64,000 bases of DNA from Hemerocallis citrina (GCA_017893485.1 CM030364.1:208059384-208123383), one strand, 5' to 3'. Counted from the first letter of the stretch, positions 10,196 through 21,776 are shown. A program made the numbers and translations. Notes: a model not told the origin generated them from the sequence alone.

Positions 10196-13100
10196 GTACC
10201 CAAGAAAGAACGCTGGATATTAGACAGCGGATGTTCAAAACACATGACAGGGCATGCCAACTTACTATCCACCATTCAGAATATAGATGGAGGAACCGTC
10301 ACCTTTGGGGATAACAACAAAGGCAAAGTCATCGGTATTGGCATGGTCGGTAAAATATCTAACCCTATTATAGAAAATGTGCTTTTAGTAAATGGTTTAA
10401 AGCATAATCTCTTAAGTATTAGTCAATTGTGTGATAAAGGTTATAAAATAGTCTTTGAAAAAGATGCATGCTTAATTTATGATTCTACTATGGAAAAAGT
10501 TATTTTTCAAGGTTGTCGCAAAAACAATATTTATGAATTATGTTTGAATGCAATTGATTTTTCAAATGATTTTTGTTTGATAGCCTCTAACAATGAATCT
10601 TGGTTATGGCATAGAAGATTTGGACATGTGAACATGAAAAATCTCTCAAAATTATCTAAATATAACCTAGTTAAAGGACTGCCAAAATTATCCTTTAAAA
10701 AGGATAAGTTATGTGATGCATGTCAACTAGGAAAACAAATCAAATCCACTTTTAAAACAAAAGATGTAATCTCTACAAGTAGGCCACTTGAATTAATCCA
10801 TATGGACTTATTTGGCCCTACTAGAGTTGCTTCTTTAAATAAAAGTAGATATGTGTTTGTTTTAGTAGATGATTTTTCAAGATTTACTTGGACATTCTTT
10901 TTAAAACATAAAAATGATGCTTTTGAAGAATTTGCACATTTTTGTAAACGTGTTCAAAATCAAAGATCTCTAACCATAGTCACTATTAGAAGTGATCATG
11001 GTGGAGAATTTGAAAATGAAACATTTACAGAATATTGCAACAAGAATGGTATAACACATTCATTTGCATTTCCTAGAGCTTCACCACAAAATGGTGTGGT
11101 TGAAAGAAAGAATAGGACTTTGCAAGAATGCGCACGTACTATGCTTGTTGAAAGCAATCTACCAAAGCATTTTTGGGCTGAAGCTGTTGCTACAGCTTGT
11201 TATGTTTTGAATAGAATTCTTCTAAGACCTAAACTAAAGAAGACTTGTTACGAGTTATTTTTTAATAAAATTCCTAAAGTCTCTTACTTTAAAACATTTG
11301 GTTGTAAGTGTTTTATTCTAAACACAAAAGATAATCTAGACAAATTTGATCCTAGATCTAATGAGGGTATCTTTTTAGGATACTCAAATAGGAGTAAAGC
11401 ATATAGAATTTTCAATAAGTCTACTATGACTATTGAAGAATCAATGCATGTTACATTCGATGAATCCTTACCTTCATCAACATTAAATAAGGATGATGAA
11501 ACTGATTTTTCACCTTTAGATAATGTGATTACATCCTTAGAGCAAACTAATCTATCTGATAAGTCGACTGATAAAGTCTCCAAGTCGACTGACTTAAACC
11601 AGTCGACTGAAGAACAAGTCAAGTCGACTGATCCGATTGTGATATCTTCAACTTTACCAAAGTCATTTGTTGAAGTTAAAGATCATCCTCATGACTTAAT
11701 AATTGGTGACATCTCCCATGGTATTCAGACACGTTCACATATTAATATGATCTCTCATACAGCATTCTTGTCAGATTTTGAACCAAAGAATATACAAGAA
11801 GCTTGTGAGAATGAATATTGGGTGAATGCCATGCAAGATGAACTAAACCAATTTGTAAGAAATGATGTATGGGATTTAGTTCCTAGACCTCCTGATCAGA
11901 CTATCATTGGTACCAAATGGGTATTCAAGAATAAGTTAGATGAATCAGGACAAGTTGTAAGGAACAAGGCTAGATTAGTTGCCCAAGGATATAATCAAGA
12001 AGAAGGTATAGATTTTGATGAAACATATGCTCCTGTTGCTAGACTAGAATCTATTCGTATTTTATTATCTTTTGCTTGTTTTATGAATTTTATACTTTAT
12101 CAAATGGATGTGAAAAGTGCCTTTCTTAATGGGTTCATTAAGGAAAATGTTTATGTTAAACAACCACCAGGTTTTGAACATGAACAATTTCCAGATCATG
12201 TTTATAAATTGAAAAAGGCTTTATACGGTCTTAAACAAGCACCTCGTGCTTGGTATGATCGTCTGAAAACTTTTCTTTTAGAAACAAGATTTGAAATAGG
12301 TAAAGTAGACACTACTTTGTTTATCAAAAGAGTTAAGAATGATATCTTAATCATACAAATATATGTTGATGATATAATTTTTGGTTCTACTAATAATAAT
12401 CTATGTCAAGAATTTGCTAATACCATGAAAAATGAATTTGAGATGAGTCACATGGGTGAACTCAATTATTTCCTTGGATTGCAAATTAAACAATCTTCTA
12501 CTGGCATATTTATCAATCAAGGCAAATATGCAAAGGAATTACTCAAACGTTTTCACATGGATAGTACTAGTAGTAAATCCACACCTATGGCTACTACTAC
12601 TACTCTTGACAAAGATTTATTAGGTAAGAGTGTTGATCAAAAACTCTATCGAGGTATGATTGGTTCACTCTTATATATTACTGCAAGTAGACCAGATATT
12701 ATGTTCAGCGTATGTTTATGTGCTAGATATCAATCTAGTCCTAAAGAATCTCATTTAAAAGCAGTGAAACGAATTTTAAGATATATTAAAGGCACATCTG
12801 AATATGGTTTATTTTATCCACGCACCGATATTTTTCAACTTTTGTCTTATAGCGATGCCGATTTTGCTGGAAGCAAAACTGATCGCAAGAGTACTAGTGG
12901 TACATGTCACTTTTTGGGACATTCCCTAGTATCTTGGTGCAGTAAAAAGCAAAATTCTGTATCCCTATCAACCACAGAAGCTGAATATATTGCTGCAAGT
13001 TTAGCATGCGCTCAAATTTTATGGATGAAACAAACTTTGTTAGATTATGGCATTTCATTTGAGAAACCCTCAATTATGTGTGATAATACCAGTGCAATTA

Positions 13101-13315
13101 ATCTATCTAAAAATCCGATTCAACATTCACGTACGAAACATATTGATATTCGACATCATTTTCTACGTGATCATGTTTTAAAAGGAGATATATCTTTAGA
13201 ATTTATCTCTACTGATCAACAAGTAGCAGATATATTTACCAAGCCCCTTAAAGAAGAAACTTTTATCAAGTTAAGAAGAGAACTTGGAATTTGTGATTTT
13301 ATTGATATTTGTTGA
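10196..13315 (+). CDS. pol: Copia-A pol polyprotein (protease, integrase, RT, RNase H)
   Basis: The frame is open from 10196, right after an in-frame TAG (10193-10195) that separates it from gag. The first ATG is at 10244. The protease motif [13 protein letters not shown] is encoded from about 10217, upstream of that ATG, so 10244 is not the natural start. From Met 10244: the pre-integrase zinc region (H...H...CDAC) lies near residues 120-165. The integrase triad is in MDLFGP (~188), SDHGGEF (~250) and QNGVVERK (~286). A spacer with KSTD repeats is near 440-465. RT has SAFLNG (~626) and YVDD (707-710). RNase H has DADFAGS (~869), STTEAEY (~909) and the [12 protein letters not shown] region near the end. 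All main catalytic residues look present, but without a frame link to gag the product could not be made normally. Confidence 0.93.
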   Translation, partial: VPKKERWILDSGCSKHMTGHANLLSTIQNIDGGTVTFGDNNKGKVIGIGMVGKISNPIIENVLLVNGLKHNLLSISQLCDKGYKIVFEKDACLIYDSTMEKVIFQGCRKNNIYELCLNAIDFSNDFCLIASNNESWLWHRRFGHVNMKNLSKLSKYNLVKGLPKLSFKKDKLCDACQLGKQIKSTFKTKDVISTSRPLELIHMDLFGPTRVASLNKSRYVFVLVDDFSRFTWTFFLKHKNDAFEEFAHFCKRVQNQRSLTIVTIRSDHGGEFENETFTEYCNKNGITHSFAFPRASPQNGVVERKNRTLQECARTMLVESNLPKHFWAEAVATACYVLNRILLRPKLKKTCYELFFNKIPKVSYFKTFGCKCFILNTKDNLDKFDPRSNEGIFLGYSNRSKAYRIFNKSTMTIEESMHVTFDESLPSSTLNKDDETDFSPLDNVITSLEQTNLSDKSTDKVSKSTDLNQSTEEQVKSTDPIVISSTLPKSFVEVKDHPHDLIIGDISHGIQTRSHINMISHTAFLSDFEPKNIQEACENEYWVNAMQDELNQFVRNDVWDLVPRPPDQTIIGTKWVFKNKLDESGQVVRNKARLVAQGYNQEEGIDFDETYAPVARLESIRILLSFACFMNFILYQMDVKSAFLNGFIKENVYVKQPPGFEHEQFPDHVYKLKKALYGLKQAPRAWYDRLKTFLLETRFEIGKVDTTLFIKRVKNDILIIQIYVDDIIFGSTNNNLCQEFANTMKNEFEMSHMGELNYFLGLQIKQSSTGIFINQGKYAKELLKRFHMDSTSSKSTPMATTTTLDKDLLGKSVDQKLYRGMIGSLLYITASRPDIMFSVCLCARYQSSPKESHLKAVKRILRYIKGTSEYGLFYPRTDIFQLLSYSDADFAGSKTDRKSTSGTCHFLGHSLVSWCSKKQNSVSLSTTEAEYIAASLACAQILWMKQTLLDYGISFEKPSIMCDNTSAINLSKNPIQHSRTKHIDIRHHFLRDHVLKGDISLEFISTDQQVADIFTKPLKEETFIKLRRELGICDFIDIC
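11561..11628 (+). repeat. GTCGAC palindromes inside the integrase-RT spacer
   Basis: GTCGAC lies at 11563, 11584, 11602 and 11623. The spacings 21, 18 and 21 are all multiples of three. Each copy encodes an S-T step inside K-S-T-D or Q-S-T-E, in the least conserved part of pol. Confidence 0.92.
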
Positions 13316-13808
13316 AAATCACTCTGTTAAGTCGACTGTGTTTTGAATCAGTCGACTATATTGAATTGTTATATATACATATTTTGTTCTCGACTAAGTC
13401 GACTGATTATCAATCCAGTCGACTGGTCAGCAGATATAAGATGTTACTTTCTTCTCGACTCAGTCGACTGCTATATCATACCAGTCGACTGTCGCGAGAT
13501 CAATCTGTCTTCAGCGACTTTTCATCACAACTTTTGAGATAAAAGCTTTTCTCTATCTCACCCGTGACAACCCTATCTGACCGTTGATTTCATTTCCCTT
13601 TAATCTGAGCCGTCCTTTCTCTGTTAAAAACCCCTTTACCTGCCCCTCTTTCTTACCGATCTCTTTTTCACTTTTACCCCCAAATTGGAAACCCTAACGC
13701 AAGAAGAAGAAGAAGAGGCTCTAATCCGACAAGTCGACTGCTGTTTTTGTATCTATCTCTCTTCAATTTGGTAACATCTCCTCTTTTTGTTTCCTTTTCA
13801 AAACCCTA
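13316..13808 (+). other. Copia-A region between pol and ORF3, with palindrome pairs
   Basis: No long gene is present. Three GTCGAC pairs lie at 13331/13351, 13398/13418 and 13463/13484 (spacings 20, 20, 21), with one single site at 13733. A pyrimidine-rich stretch (about 13610-13690) precedes ORF3. The short open frames here are built from the palindromes. Confidence 0.8.
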
Positions 13809-14912
13809 ATGGCTCCCAAACGATCAAAAAGATCTCATGAGGGTTCTTCCTCTACACAGGAGTACACTCAATACCTTTTGAGCCCTGATCTCCTTGATCG
13901 TTGGTATTTATTTTGTACCATTCAAATCTTCCCTGGAAGATTTGTAAACTTTAATGATCTAGATCCTTTTAATCTCACTCCACTTTTTCAAAATTCTAGT
14001 CTTTATGATATCCTTTCATTATCTAATCAACCCAATTACTACCCCCAACTCATTTATTTGTTTTATACAAATATGAGGATTGTGAACAGACCTAATGGGG
14101 AAGTACTAATCCGATCATCGGTGAAGAATGTTAGAATGCAACTCACACCGACTAGGATTAATGAAATTTTGGGTTTCGATGATGTCAGATCACCTCTTGA
14201 TGACATTGTGTTAGATAACCCCTCTATTTTGTCTAGAATTCTTTTACCACATTCTCGACTACCCATGACAAGCAAAAATCTACAACCAATTGCTAAGCTA
14301 GTTGGTAGAATATTAGCATATAACATCCTTCCTAAAAAGGGAAGTTATGACCAATATTCTCTTGAACTACAAAAAGCTATATATGCAATTTTTGGTAGAA
14401 TAGCTGTTAATTGGGGTCATGTCCTCTTTTCGAAACTCAATCAAGATCATACTCACTTTTTACCTTTTGGAGGACTTCTGACTAGAATCTTTTTCGCATA
14501 TAAAATTGATCTTGAGTCTGAGACACATGTTGTCTCTAGATATGAGTGTTTCGATCGTGCTAGTTTGGCACGTATGAAACTTCTTGATGCACCTCCTCAA
14601 TCACCACCTCGATCTCCTCCAATGTCCCAAGCACCTTTAGGTTCTTCTGCTAGACCTTCTGCCTCGTCTAGTTCATCTCTTCCCACAGCCAACTATGATG
14701 ATCCACGTACCATGTATGAATGTGTCAACTACCTTATGAAACATTCACAGACTGTGGATACACATATTCACGCCCTTGATTCCAGACTTGATTCCTTTGA
14801 TTCCCAACTCCACCACATTGATTCCAAGATTGACAACCTCACCAATCTCTTCACCTCTCAATTTCATCCTCCTTCTCATGATGACGATGAAGACTCGGAT
14901 GAAGAAGATTGA
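13809..14912 (+). CDS. Copia-A ORF3 (envelope-position protein of SIRE-type elements)
   Basis: This 367-codon ORF lies between pol and the 3' LTR, where SIRE/Maximus copia elements carry an env-like gene. The N-terminus is basic (MAPKRSKRSHEG). Residues about 20-250 look like a compact domain with VGRILAYNILPKKGSYD near 163-179, reminiscent of the family annotated as 'putative plant transposon protein'. A Pro/Ser-rich linker follows (about 258-295). The C-terminal ~65 residues hold a regular D/H/L/S repeat (HALDSRLDSFDSQL) that should form a coiled coil, ending in an acidic tail (DDDEDSDEED). I see no signal peptide or transmembrane helix, so a fusogenic envelope role is not supported. It is intact in a young element, which suggests function; which function is unknown. 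A DNA- or RNA-binding role is possible but speculative. Confidence 0.75.
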   Translation: MAPKRSKRSHEGSSSTQEYTQYLLSPDLLDRWYLFCTIQIFPGRFVNFNDLDPFNLTPLFQNSSLYDILSLSNQPNYYPQLIYLFYTNMRIVNRPNGEVLIRSSVKNVRMQLTPTRINEILGFDDVRSPLDDIVLDNPSILSRILLPHSRLPMTSKNLQPIAKLVGRILAYNILPKKGSYDQYSLELQKAIYAIFGRIAVNWGHVLFSKLNQDHTHFLPFGGLLTRIFFAYKIDLESETHVVSRYECFDRASLARMKLLDAPPQSPPRSPPMSQAPLGSSARPSASSSSSLPTANYDDPRTMYECVNYLMKHSQTVDTHIHALDSRLDSFDSQLHHIDSKIDNLTNLFTSQFHPPSHDDDEDSDEED

Positions 14913-15359
14913 AGATTTTTATTCTTTTTATATGTACTCTTTAATGGACTTATTTCTGTATGCAACTTTCTATTAGTCTCTTTTCTATGAACAAGATGGT
15001 TATTATGTGCTTTTTGATGATTACAAAGGGGGAGAGATCTCTGCGTTATGTTTATGCTTGCTTATATTATCTGTGTTTTGTGATTTTATCATTATTATCT
15101 GTGTTATTTTTGGCTGTTGAAAATCTCTGGTCAGTCGACTGCTCAGTCGACTGTTCCTAATGCTACTGTAACTTCTGCTACTGTATATTTTTATATAACT
15201 GTCTGATCAGTCGCCTGCCAGTTGACACAGTCGACTGATACTTGTTTTAAGAAAATGCATTATGTGTTTTTAATAGGGGGAGCATATCCTTACTGTGCCT
15301 ATATACATATTATCTGTTAATATCAGCTATTGTGTTGTCATCATCAAAAAGGGGGAGAA
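14913..15359 (+). other. Copia-A 3' untranslated region with repeated GGGGGAG tracts
   Basis: Polypurine-like AAAGGGGGAGAGA (about 15027) and AATAGGGGGAGCA (about 15274) precede the true tract at 15346. Multiple such tracts are a known SIRE-type feature. GTCGAC sites occur at 15134, 15146 and 15230, with GTCGCC at 15210 (the 15210/15230 pair is 20 bp apart). No gene is credible here. Confidence 0.75.
15346..15359 (+). promoter_or_regulatory. Polypurine tract of Copia-A
   Basis: AAAAAGGGGGAGAA ends directly at the TG of the 3' LTR and should prime plus-strand synthesis. Confidence 0.9.
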
Positions 15360-16793
15360 TGTTGATTCTTGATTTTGATGATCACAACACAGTGCCACAT
15401 GTGTTTATATTATACAGCTAACAATGCAGCGTTCATATCAAAAGACAATTCTAGCTGAACAAATGCACAAGCTCTCAAGGATACAGCTCAAGACAAGGAT
15501 CAAGACTTTACTCAAAGCAAGGATCAAAGACTCAATTCAACTCAAGACTCAAGCTTAAATGTGTTATATTGTTGTGTCTTGTAAACATTGTAATGTACTT
15601 TCCTGTTGAGTCTTTAGTCTGATGTAAAGCCTTGTCAAACACACACACACACACTTAACAATTTCATACTGTGTGTCTCTAAAAAAACCCCTCAAAATAA
15701 GTCAAAACAGTTTGAAGAATTTTAGCTTTTAAGTACCAGTCGACTTAAGCCTATGCCAGTCGACTGATAAGTACGAAACTGTTTAAAATTATTCAAACTC
15801 TGATCAGTCGACTCATATGGCAACCCAGTCGACTGATCGAGAGCGTTTTGACCGTTTTCTGATTTTCAAAAACGAACTTTTTCAAATTCAAACGGTTTGA
15901 TCCGTTGGTTGACAGTTATGTAACTGCTTTCCAACGTTCAGAAGTACAAAACTCTTTATATAGAGTTTCTTCTCAAACAGAAACACTCACTTAATTCACT
16001 TGACTACTTGATTTCTTAAAAACACCCGAGCACTCTTGAGAAAAATTTAAGTGATTTTCTGTGAAGAAAAAAGCTTTCAAGTTCACATACTCTGGTTCTC
16101 TATACTCAGTCCAGTATAGCATTGAATTCGCTTTGGACTGAGTATAGAAGTCAACCTATTGTTTTAGCCACGTGCATCAACACATACAACAACAAGGCTA
16201 TAGGTTGATTGTAAAATTCCTCTTGTACTCTTGCTCTCGGTTGGAGAGTGTTTTTGACTCTTGGTTGTAGAGTCGGTGTCTTTTCACTCTTGGTTGAAGA
16301 GTGGGTCTGCTTTCTCTGGTTGAGAGAAAGGACTACGGGTTAGACAAGGTTGTTGTCTTGAACGCCGAAGGGTATTCTTGTATTTATTTTTCAAGAATAG
16401 TGGAAATCTCAAGTGGGTTGCTTGGGGACTGGATGTAGGTCGGGAGGACCGAACCAGGATATATCTTGTGTACTCTGTGATTGGTTGTCTTGTGATTGCA
16501 TTTACTTTTGATCAATTATACTCTGCAAAACTAGTCTGACCAGTCGACTCAGCTTCGTATCAGTCGACTGATCAGTCTCGTATTAGTTATTCTCTTTGTC
16601 TCATCAGTCGCATGTATTATCTATCAGTCGACTGTTTCGAGAGGTTAAATTTATTTTGATTTTGGCTATATCAGTCGACTGGTTCCCCACTGAGTCGACT
16701 GTGCCGAGAGAAATTTCTTATTCCGCAATTTATTATTATAAACACTATTCACCCCCCCTCTAGTGTTTGTTGCTTAGCCTACAGGATCCAACA
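15360..16793 (+). repeat. Copia-A 3' LTR
   Basis: It has the same length as the 5' LTR (1434 bp). By eye it differs at four bases, near 15845 (T/G), 16102 (C/T), 16369 (T/A) and 16611 (C/A). It carries the same five palindrome pairs. Confidence 0.95.
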
Positions 16794-17400
16794 CAGGTTT
16801 CTTTTGGCGCTACAAACATCAATGATTTAGTTGGGATGAAGAATTATTTTAGAAAAACTTATTAGTAGCCATATCAGTTTCTTTTGTTTAGTATTATTAT
16901 TATTATTATTATTATGAGATAAGTAAGTGATTATTAGTAGCCATGAACAGAATAGTTCATGAGTCATCAGATCTTCTTGTTACCGTAGTTATAGCACGAC
17001 GCGCTCATTATTCGGCCGATTCCTCTTCATCAGCAAAATACCCTTTACCATCATCATCTCCTTGAACGGAAAGCCAAATACAGGGGAGACTATAGTCGAA
17101 TTTTTTTTACACTCGAACACAGGGTGTGCGATAAAATACCACTAAGGTGGTTGTGATAATTTCCACAAAAGGTAGTTTAAGGTTATGTGAATAGAGTAGA
17201 TTGTGTTAAGATTTAATTTTTTTTCGTACATTTTTTGGAACCACAATTTCTTTATTTTACAGTTAAAGATTATATCGTTTATTTATTTGCAGCTAGGGAT
17301 AGTTTTCAAAAAAGGTGAAATTTAATATACAAAATGCCTTCTACTGTTATTACTATTTAATATATCAAATTTTAATTTCAGATTGTGTGCTATTGTTATA
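16794..17400 (+). other. CACTA sequence between Copia-A and the transposase gene
   Basis: It starts with the right CAGGT target duplication (16794-16798). It contains a short ATT microsatellite (about 16890-16914) and AT-rich sequence that presumably holds the transposase promoter and 5' leader. No other gene is evident. Confidence 0.6.
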
Positions 17401-20400
17401 ATGGATAAAAGTTGGATTAGTAAACCACGATTATCCAAGGAGTACCGTGATGGTATTAAAGATTTTATTATCTTTGCCAAACGACATTCCCGTGATCCCA
17501 ACCTAATCCTTTGTCCATGCCTCCGGTGTACAAATTTTAATTTGAGGACATGTGACGTAGTACATACACACTTGGTTGTCAACGGTTTTCTTCAAGGGTA
17601 CACAAGGTGGTTTTGTCGTGGAGAGGATCATACGTCAGCTCCTGTTCGTCCGGTTGTATTAGAAAATGAAGATGAGCCCTTAGTGAACGAAGACTTAAGC
17701 GTTTCCGATGAGATGCATGCTTTGTTGCAAGATGCCATGGGGATTCATAATGTTCCTTTCCACACCAATAACCCAACAACCCAAGTTCACAATGAGTCAA
17801 CAGAAACAAACCAGATTGGTGGTGGGGTGGACGAGGAAATGTCTGGCCCCACCCCTGAAAATAATAAGCAGCCAGAATCCTTCGCTAAGTTACTTGAAAA
17901 TGCTAGTACTCCGTTGTACCGCGATTGCACCAAATTTTCTAAATTCTCATTCATTGTCAGACTATTTCAGATTAAATGTTTAAACGGGTGGTCTGCTAAG
18001 TCCTTCACTATGCTACTTGAATTGTTGAATGAAGCATTTCCTGAAATCTGTATTCCAAACTCAGCCTATAAAATCAAAAAATTCCTAAGTTCTTTCGATC
18101 TAGGGTATGAGAAGATAGCAACATGTCCAAATGACTGTATGCTTTTAACGAGTGGTAAGGAAAGTCTGGAATTGCGAAGTGTGTGGTTCTTCGAAATAGA
18201 AAGAAAGACCAAATCAAGACGAGGGAGCCAGTGGATCTACTAAGCGAAGTAGGAAAAAGAAGCCTGCCAAAATACTGCGTTACTTTCCTCTGATTCCTAG
18301 GCTACAAAGGTTGTTTATGTCTACGAAAACTTCTTCTGATATGAAATGGCATGCTGAAGGTCGCACTAATGATGGGATTCTTAGACATCCTGCTGATTCT
18401 CAATCTTGGAAAAAATTTGATGAAAGATATCCTGATTTTGCGGAAGATCCTCGAAATGTGAGACTTGGACTAGCTAGTGATGGTTTCAACCCTTTCAAGC
18501 AAATGAGTAGTACATACAGCATATGGCCGGTTGTGTTGATACCATACAATTTGCCGCCTTGGAAATGCATGAAGCAGTCCTCATTTATTTTGTCCATGAT
18601 AGTTCCTGGACCGAAAGGTCCTGGAATTGATATAGATGTGTGCCTACAACCGTTAATAGATGAACTTCAGAAGCTGTGGGTGGGTGTTCCAACCTATGAT
18701 GCTGTGGCTAAAGAAACATTTTCTCTTCGGGCCGTGTTGTCTTGGACAATCAATGATTTTCCAGCATATGCAAATTTATCTGGATATAGTACTAAAGGAT
18801 GTTATGCATGTCCATGCTGTGCTGACCAAACTAGTTCAAGGTGGTTGTACAATGACAGAAAGTTTTGCTATATGGGTCATAGGAGATGGTTGCCTGACAC
18901 ACATATATTTCGGGCAGAGACAGCGACATTTGATGGTACCGACGAGTGGGAACATGCTCCTGGGTCTTCTTCTGGTTCAGACATTTTGAGGCGGGTAGAT
19001 GGTCATCAATTCAAATATGGAAAAGAACCAGAAGTCAGGACAAAGGGCAAGAAAAGGGCAAGGCCGGAGCAAGGTGAGGAGACTGATCTATATGGCGAAG
19101 ATGAGGATCAAAACATGACGAGTTTAGGTACATGGAAGAAGAAGAGTATTTTCTTCAAGTTGACGTATTGGGAATTCAACTTATTGCGACATAATTTAGA
19201 TGTGATGCATATCGGAAAAAATATTGGTGAAAATTGTATAGGAACAGTTATGGGAGATGATCGGAAGACAAAGGACAATCTCAAGAGCCGACTTGATTTG
19301 AAGTCAATGGGCATCCGACATGAGTTGCACCCAGAAGAATTACCGAACGGGAAAGTACTCCTACCTCCTGCAATCTATTCAATGTCAAAATCGGAGTTGG
19401 AATTGTTTTGCAAAGTACTACTGGAACTTAAAGTTCCTGATGGCTATTCTTCTAACTTGGCAAGATGTGTCAACTTTAAAGAGAAGAGGCTTCAGGGTCT
19501 AAAGTCACACGACTACCACATCCTAATGCAGGATCTCCTTCCTGTGGCCCTAAGGTCTTCAATGTGTGAGCAAGTCACTACTGTCCTGAAAGATCTTTGT
19601 AGCATATATAAAGGTATTTGCTCAAGAATGCTTCGTGTTGAAGATCTGGACCAATTGGAGCAGCAGGCGGCATTGACACTTAGTAAAATGGAGATGATAT
19701 TTCCTCCATCGTTCTTCACTATAATGATTCACTTGATAATCCACCTTGCTGGTGAAGCCAGAATCGGCGGTCCTGTTCACTATCGGTGGATGTACCCCAT
19801 TGAGAGGTAAAAGAATTCATTCATCTTACGAAATTGAATTTTCAAAGGCTCATTTCTTTTAATCCCCTAATCTGCTCTAATTCATTAATTGTACATGTTC
19901 AGGTACCTATACCGGCTAAAGGGTTATGTGAAAAATAGAGCATATCCTGAAGGGTCAATAGCTCAGGGATATCTATCAGAGGAGTGCTCACATTTTTTTT
20001 CCAGGTATTTGCCGGGTGTGGAGACATCTTCTAGTAGACAACGTAGAAATCCAGACATTTACAATCTTGATGGTGCTCAATATCTTTTTGATACCGCTGG
20101 CACTACTGTTGGTAAAGTTGATGCATTTGAGCTAGATAACTTAGCGTGGGAACAGGCACATCGATATGTGCTAGACCACCATGCATCAGTGGAACCATTT
20201 CGAAAGTAAGTTGCTTTTGAATTTAAATCGAATACAGTGAAAACCGCGGAGTTCGATATTATCTTACTTTTTTTATTCCTTATTTCAATTGATTGTTTTT
20301 TAGCGAATTTGTCAGGGACATCAAACGAAGGGCTAGACCAAGAAGACTACCACCACGTGAACAAAATAAGTTGATGAATGAAAAATTTCATAAGTGGTTT

Positions 20401-21168
20401 GAATCTCATGTAGGTGAATTACAGTTATGCGAGTTAATCTTCATTCTATCTACATTTTCTATGGTGCTGATACGATTTGCGCAAAATTAATAGGTACATT
20501 CTTTGGATCCTGAAGGTGCGTCATCTGAAATACAAGTACTTGCCAAAGGTCCATTTAAGATGGTCAAAAGATACGGAGGATACATATTCAATGGTTTTAG
20601 ATTTCGTACTAAGGATCGTGAATGTAATTTGAAGTCTCAAAATAGTGGAATGATAGTGACGTCTAAGACTAGAAGTTATGCTTCCAAATCGGACACGAGG
20701 CCTGTAGATAGAGATCTCGACTACTATGGAGTGCTCACGGATATCACTGAGTTGAATTATTTTGGTCATTTCCGTGTTGTCTTATTCCGTGGGGATTGGG
20801 CTGAGTTTGATAGGAATTTTGCTAACAACAAGGATAAGCTTGGCTTCACAGTTGTAAACTTCTCAAAATTGATTCACATCGGTACACACATTAGCCATGA
20901 GCCATTTGTGTTTCCATCCCAAGTGCAACAAGTGTTCTACATTGAAGATCCAACCCTGCCAAAATCGTATATGGCTCTCCCTATGCAACCAAGAGATGTA
21001 TTCCAACTGGGCGATACTTCAGAAGATGAAGACGGTGAAGTCATGAATAGTTACATTGCTTCTGAGTTTCCTGTGTTTGATGTAAACACAACCGACATTG
21101 GAATTTGCGGGACTTGGCTCCGCAAGGATGGAGAAGAGGGCGATGTACTGGAAGATGTCGTATTGTAG
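17401..21168 (+). pseudogene. CACTA TNP2-type transposase gene, broken
   Basis: The product would cut and rejoin CACTA ends in the nucleus. The start is chosen at 17401 (MDKSWISKPRLSKEY), the usual beginning of the transposase-associated domain; an in-frame ATG at 17383 is less likely. That domain includes the Cys motif CPCLRC near residues 39-44. The TNP2 domain follows, with LGYEKIATCPNDCML, then WPVVLIPYNLPPWKCMK and HNLDVMHIGKNI. The gene is broken near 18172, where the conserved Cys motif continues in another frame, and that frame has a TAG at 18197-18199 before the large open stretch to 19806. Inferred introns with GT-AG ends are 19807-19902, 20206-20303 and 20410-20493; each joins frames and restores family-like sequence. 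The last exon ends at 21168. Two errors in one place suggest decay, though a mis-read intron there cannot be excluded. Confidence 0.85.
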
Positions 21169-21520
21169 TTTACATGATTTTCAATCTCAATATTATATGT
21201 CTGTAATTTTATGTTTTAAATCTTGTTGTAATATTATGTCTATAATTCCGAATATGTTCATTGTGAATTTAATACACCGGTTTAATTATCTTTCTATTTT
21301 CTACTGCTTGGTATTATTTACATTAAACTATGCTTAGTGTCATTTGAACCAAACTATCGTTGTAATTTAATTTGTTACAAATCTCATTTTTTTAATTTTT
21401 TTATAATTATGTTGGTTTGTTAATCTTACTCAAGTACAAATTTTATGATAGTTATTATAAACATGTTATTAATTAAATTTGCATCTCTAAGGAAGTTATC
21501 GAATCCTTGACAGGTACAAC
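21169..21520 (+). other. Spacer between the transposase gene and a possible second CACTA gene
   Basis: AT-rich sequence downstream of the transposase stop. No coding signal was seen beyond out-of-frame shadows. A CTTGACAG splice-acceptor-like end at about 21505-21512 precedes the next candidate exon. Confidence 0.5.
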
Positions 21521-21776
21521 ATGCCGAGGCATGGAAAGAGGATAAATATAAATGATGGCAATGAGAGCCATGGGAATGAGCAGCCACTAAATAATAGTGG
21601 CAGTCAAACATATGAGGGTGAGGGTAGCACGCCGCCCACTGTCAAAAAACATCGGTAAGTCTTTAAATTGGTATTTTTAAAGAGATTATGGTCTTGAATG
21701 CATGAAAGACACGTACTAGTGTTTGTGAGTCTGCATTGTGGCTGTCGTCTATAAGCATTTCGTCTATGTTTCTTAA

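Larger units (their letters stand above)
6865..16793 (+). mobile_element. Copia-A: full-length Ty1/copia (SIRE/Maximus-like) retrotransposon
   Basis: Two 1434-bp LTRs (6865-8298 and 15360-16793) are flanked by the 5-bp duplication CAGGT (6860-6864 and 16794-16798). A tRNA-iMet primer site follows the 5' LTR and a polypurine tract precedes the 3' LTR. The gene order gag, protease, integrase, RT, RNase H plus an extra downstream ORF of 367 codons points to the SIRE/Maximus lineage. By eye the two LTRs differ at four positions, so the insertion is very young. Gag and the gag-pol junction are nevertheless broken. Confidence 0.95.

Noticed and set aside
13309..13542. 77- and 64-codon frames rich in S-R-L between pol and ORF3
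   Set aside because: They are products of the GTCGAC palindrome pairs, which read as S-R-L or S-T in any frame; no start context or conserved domain.
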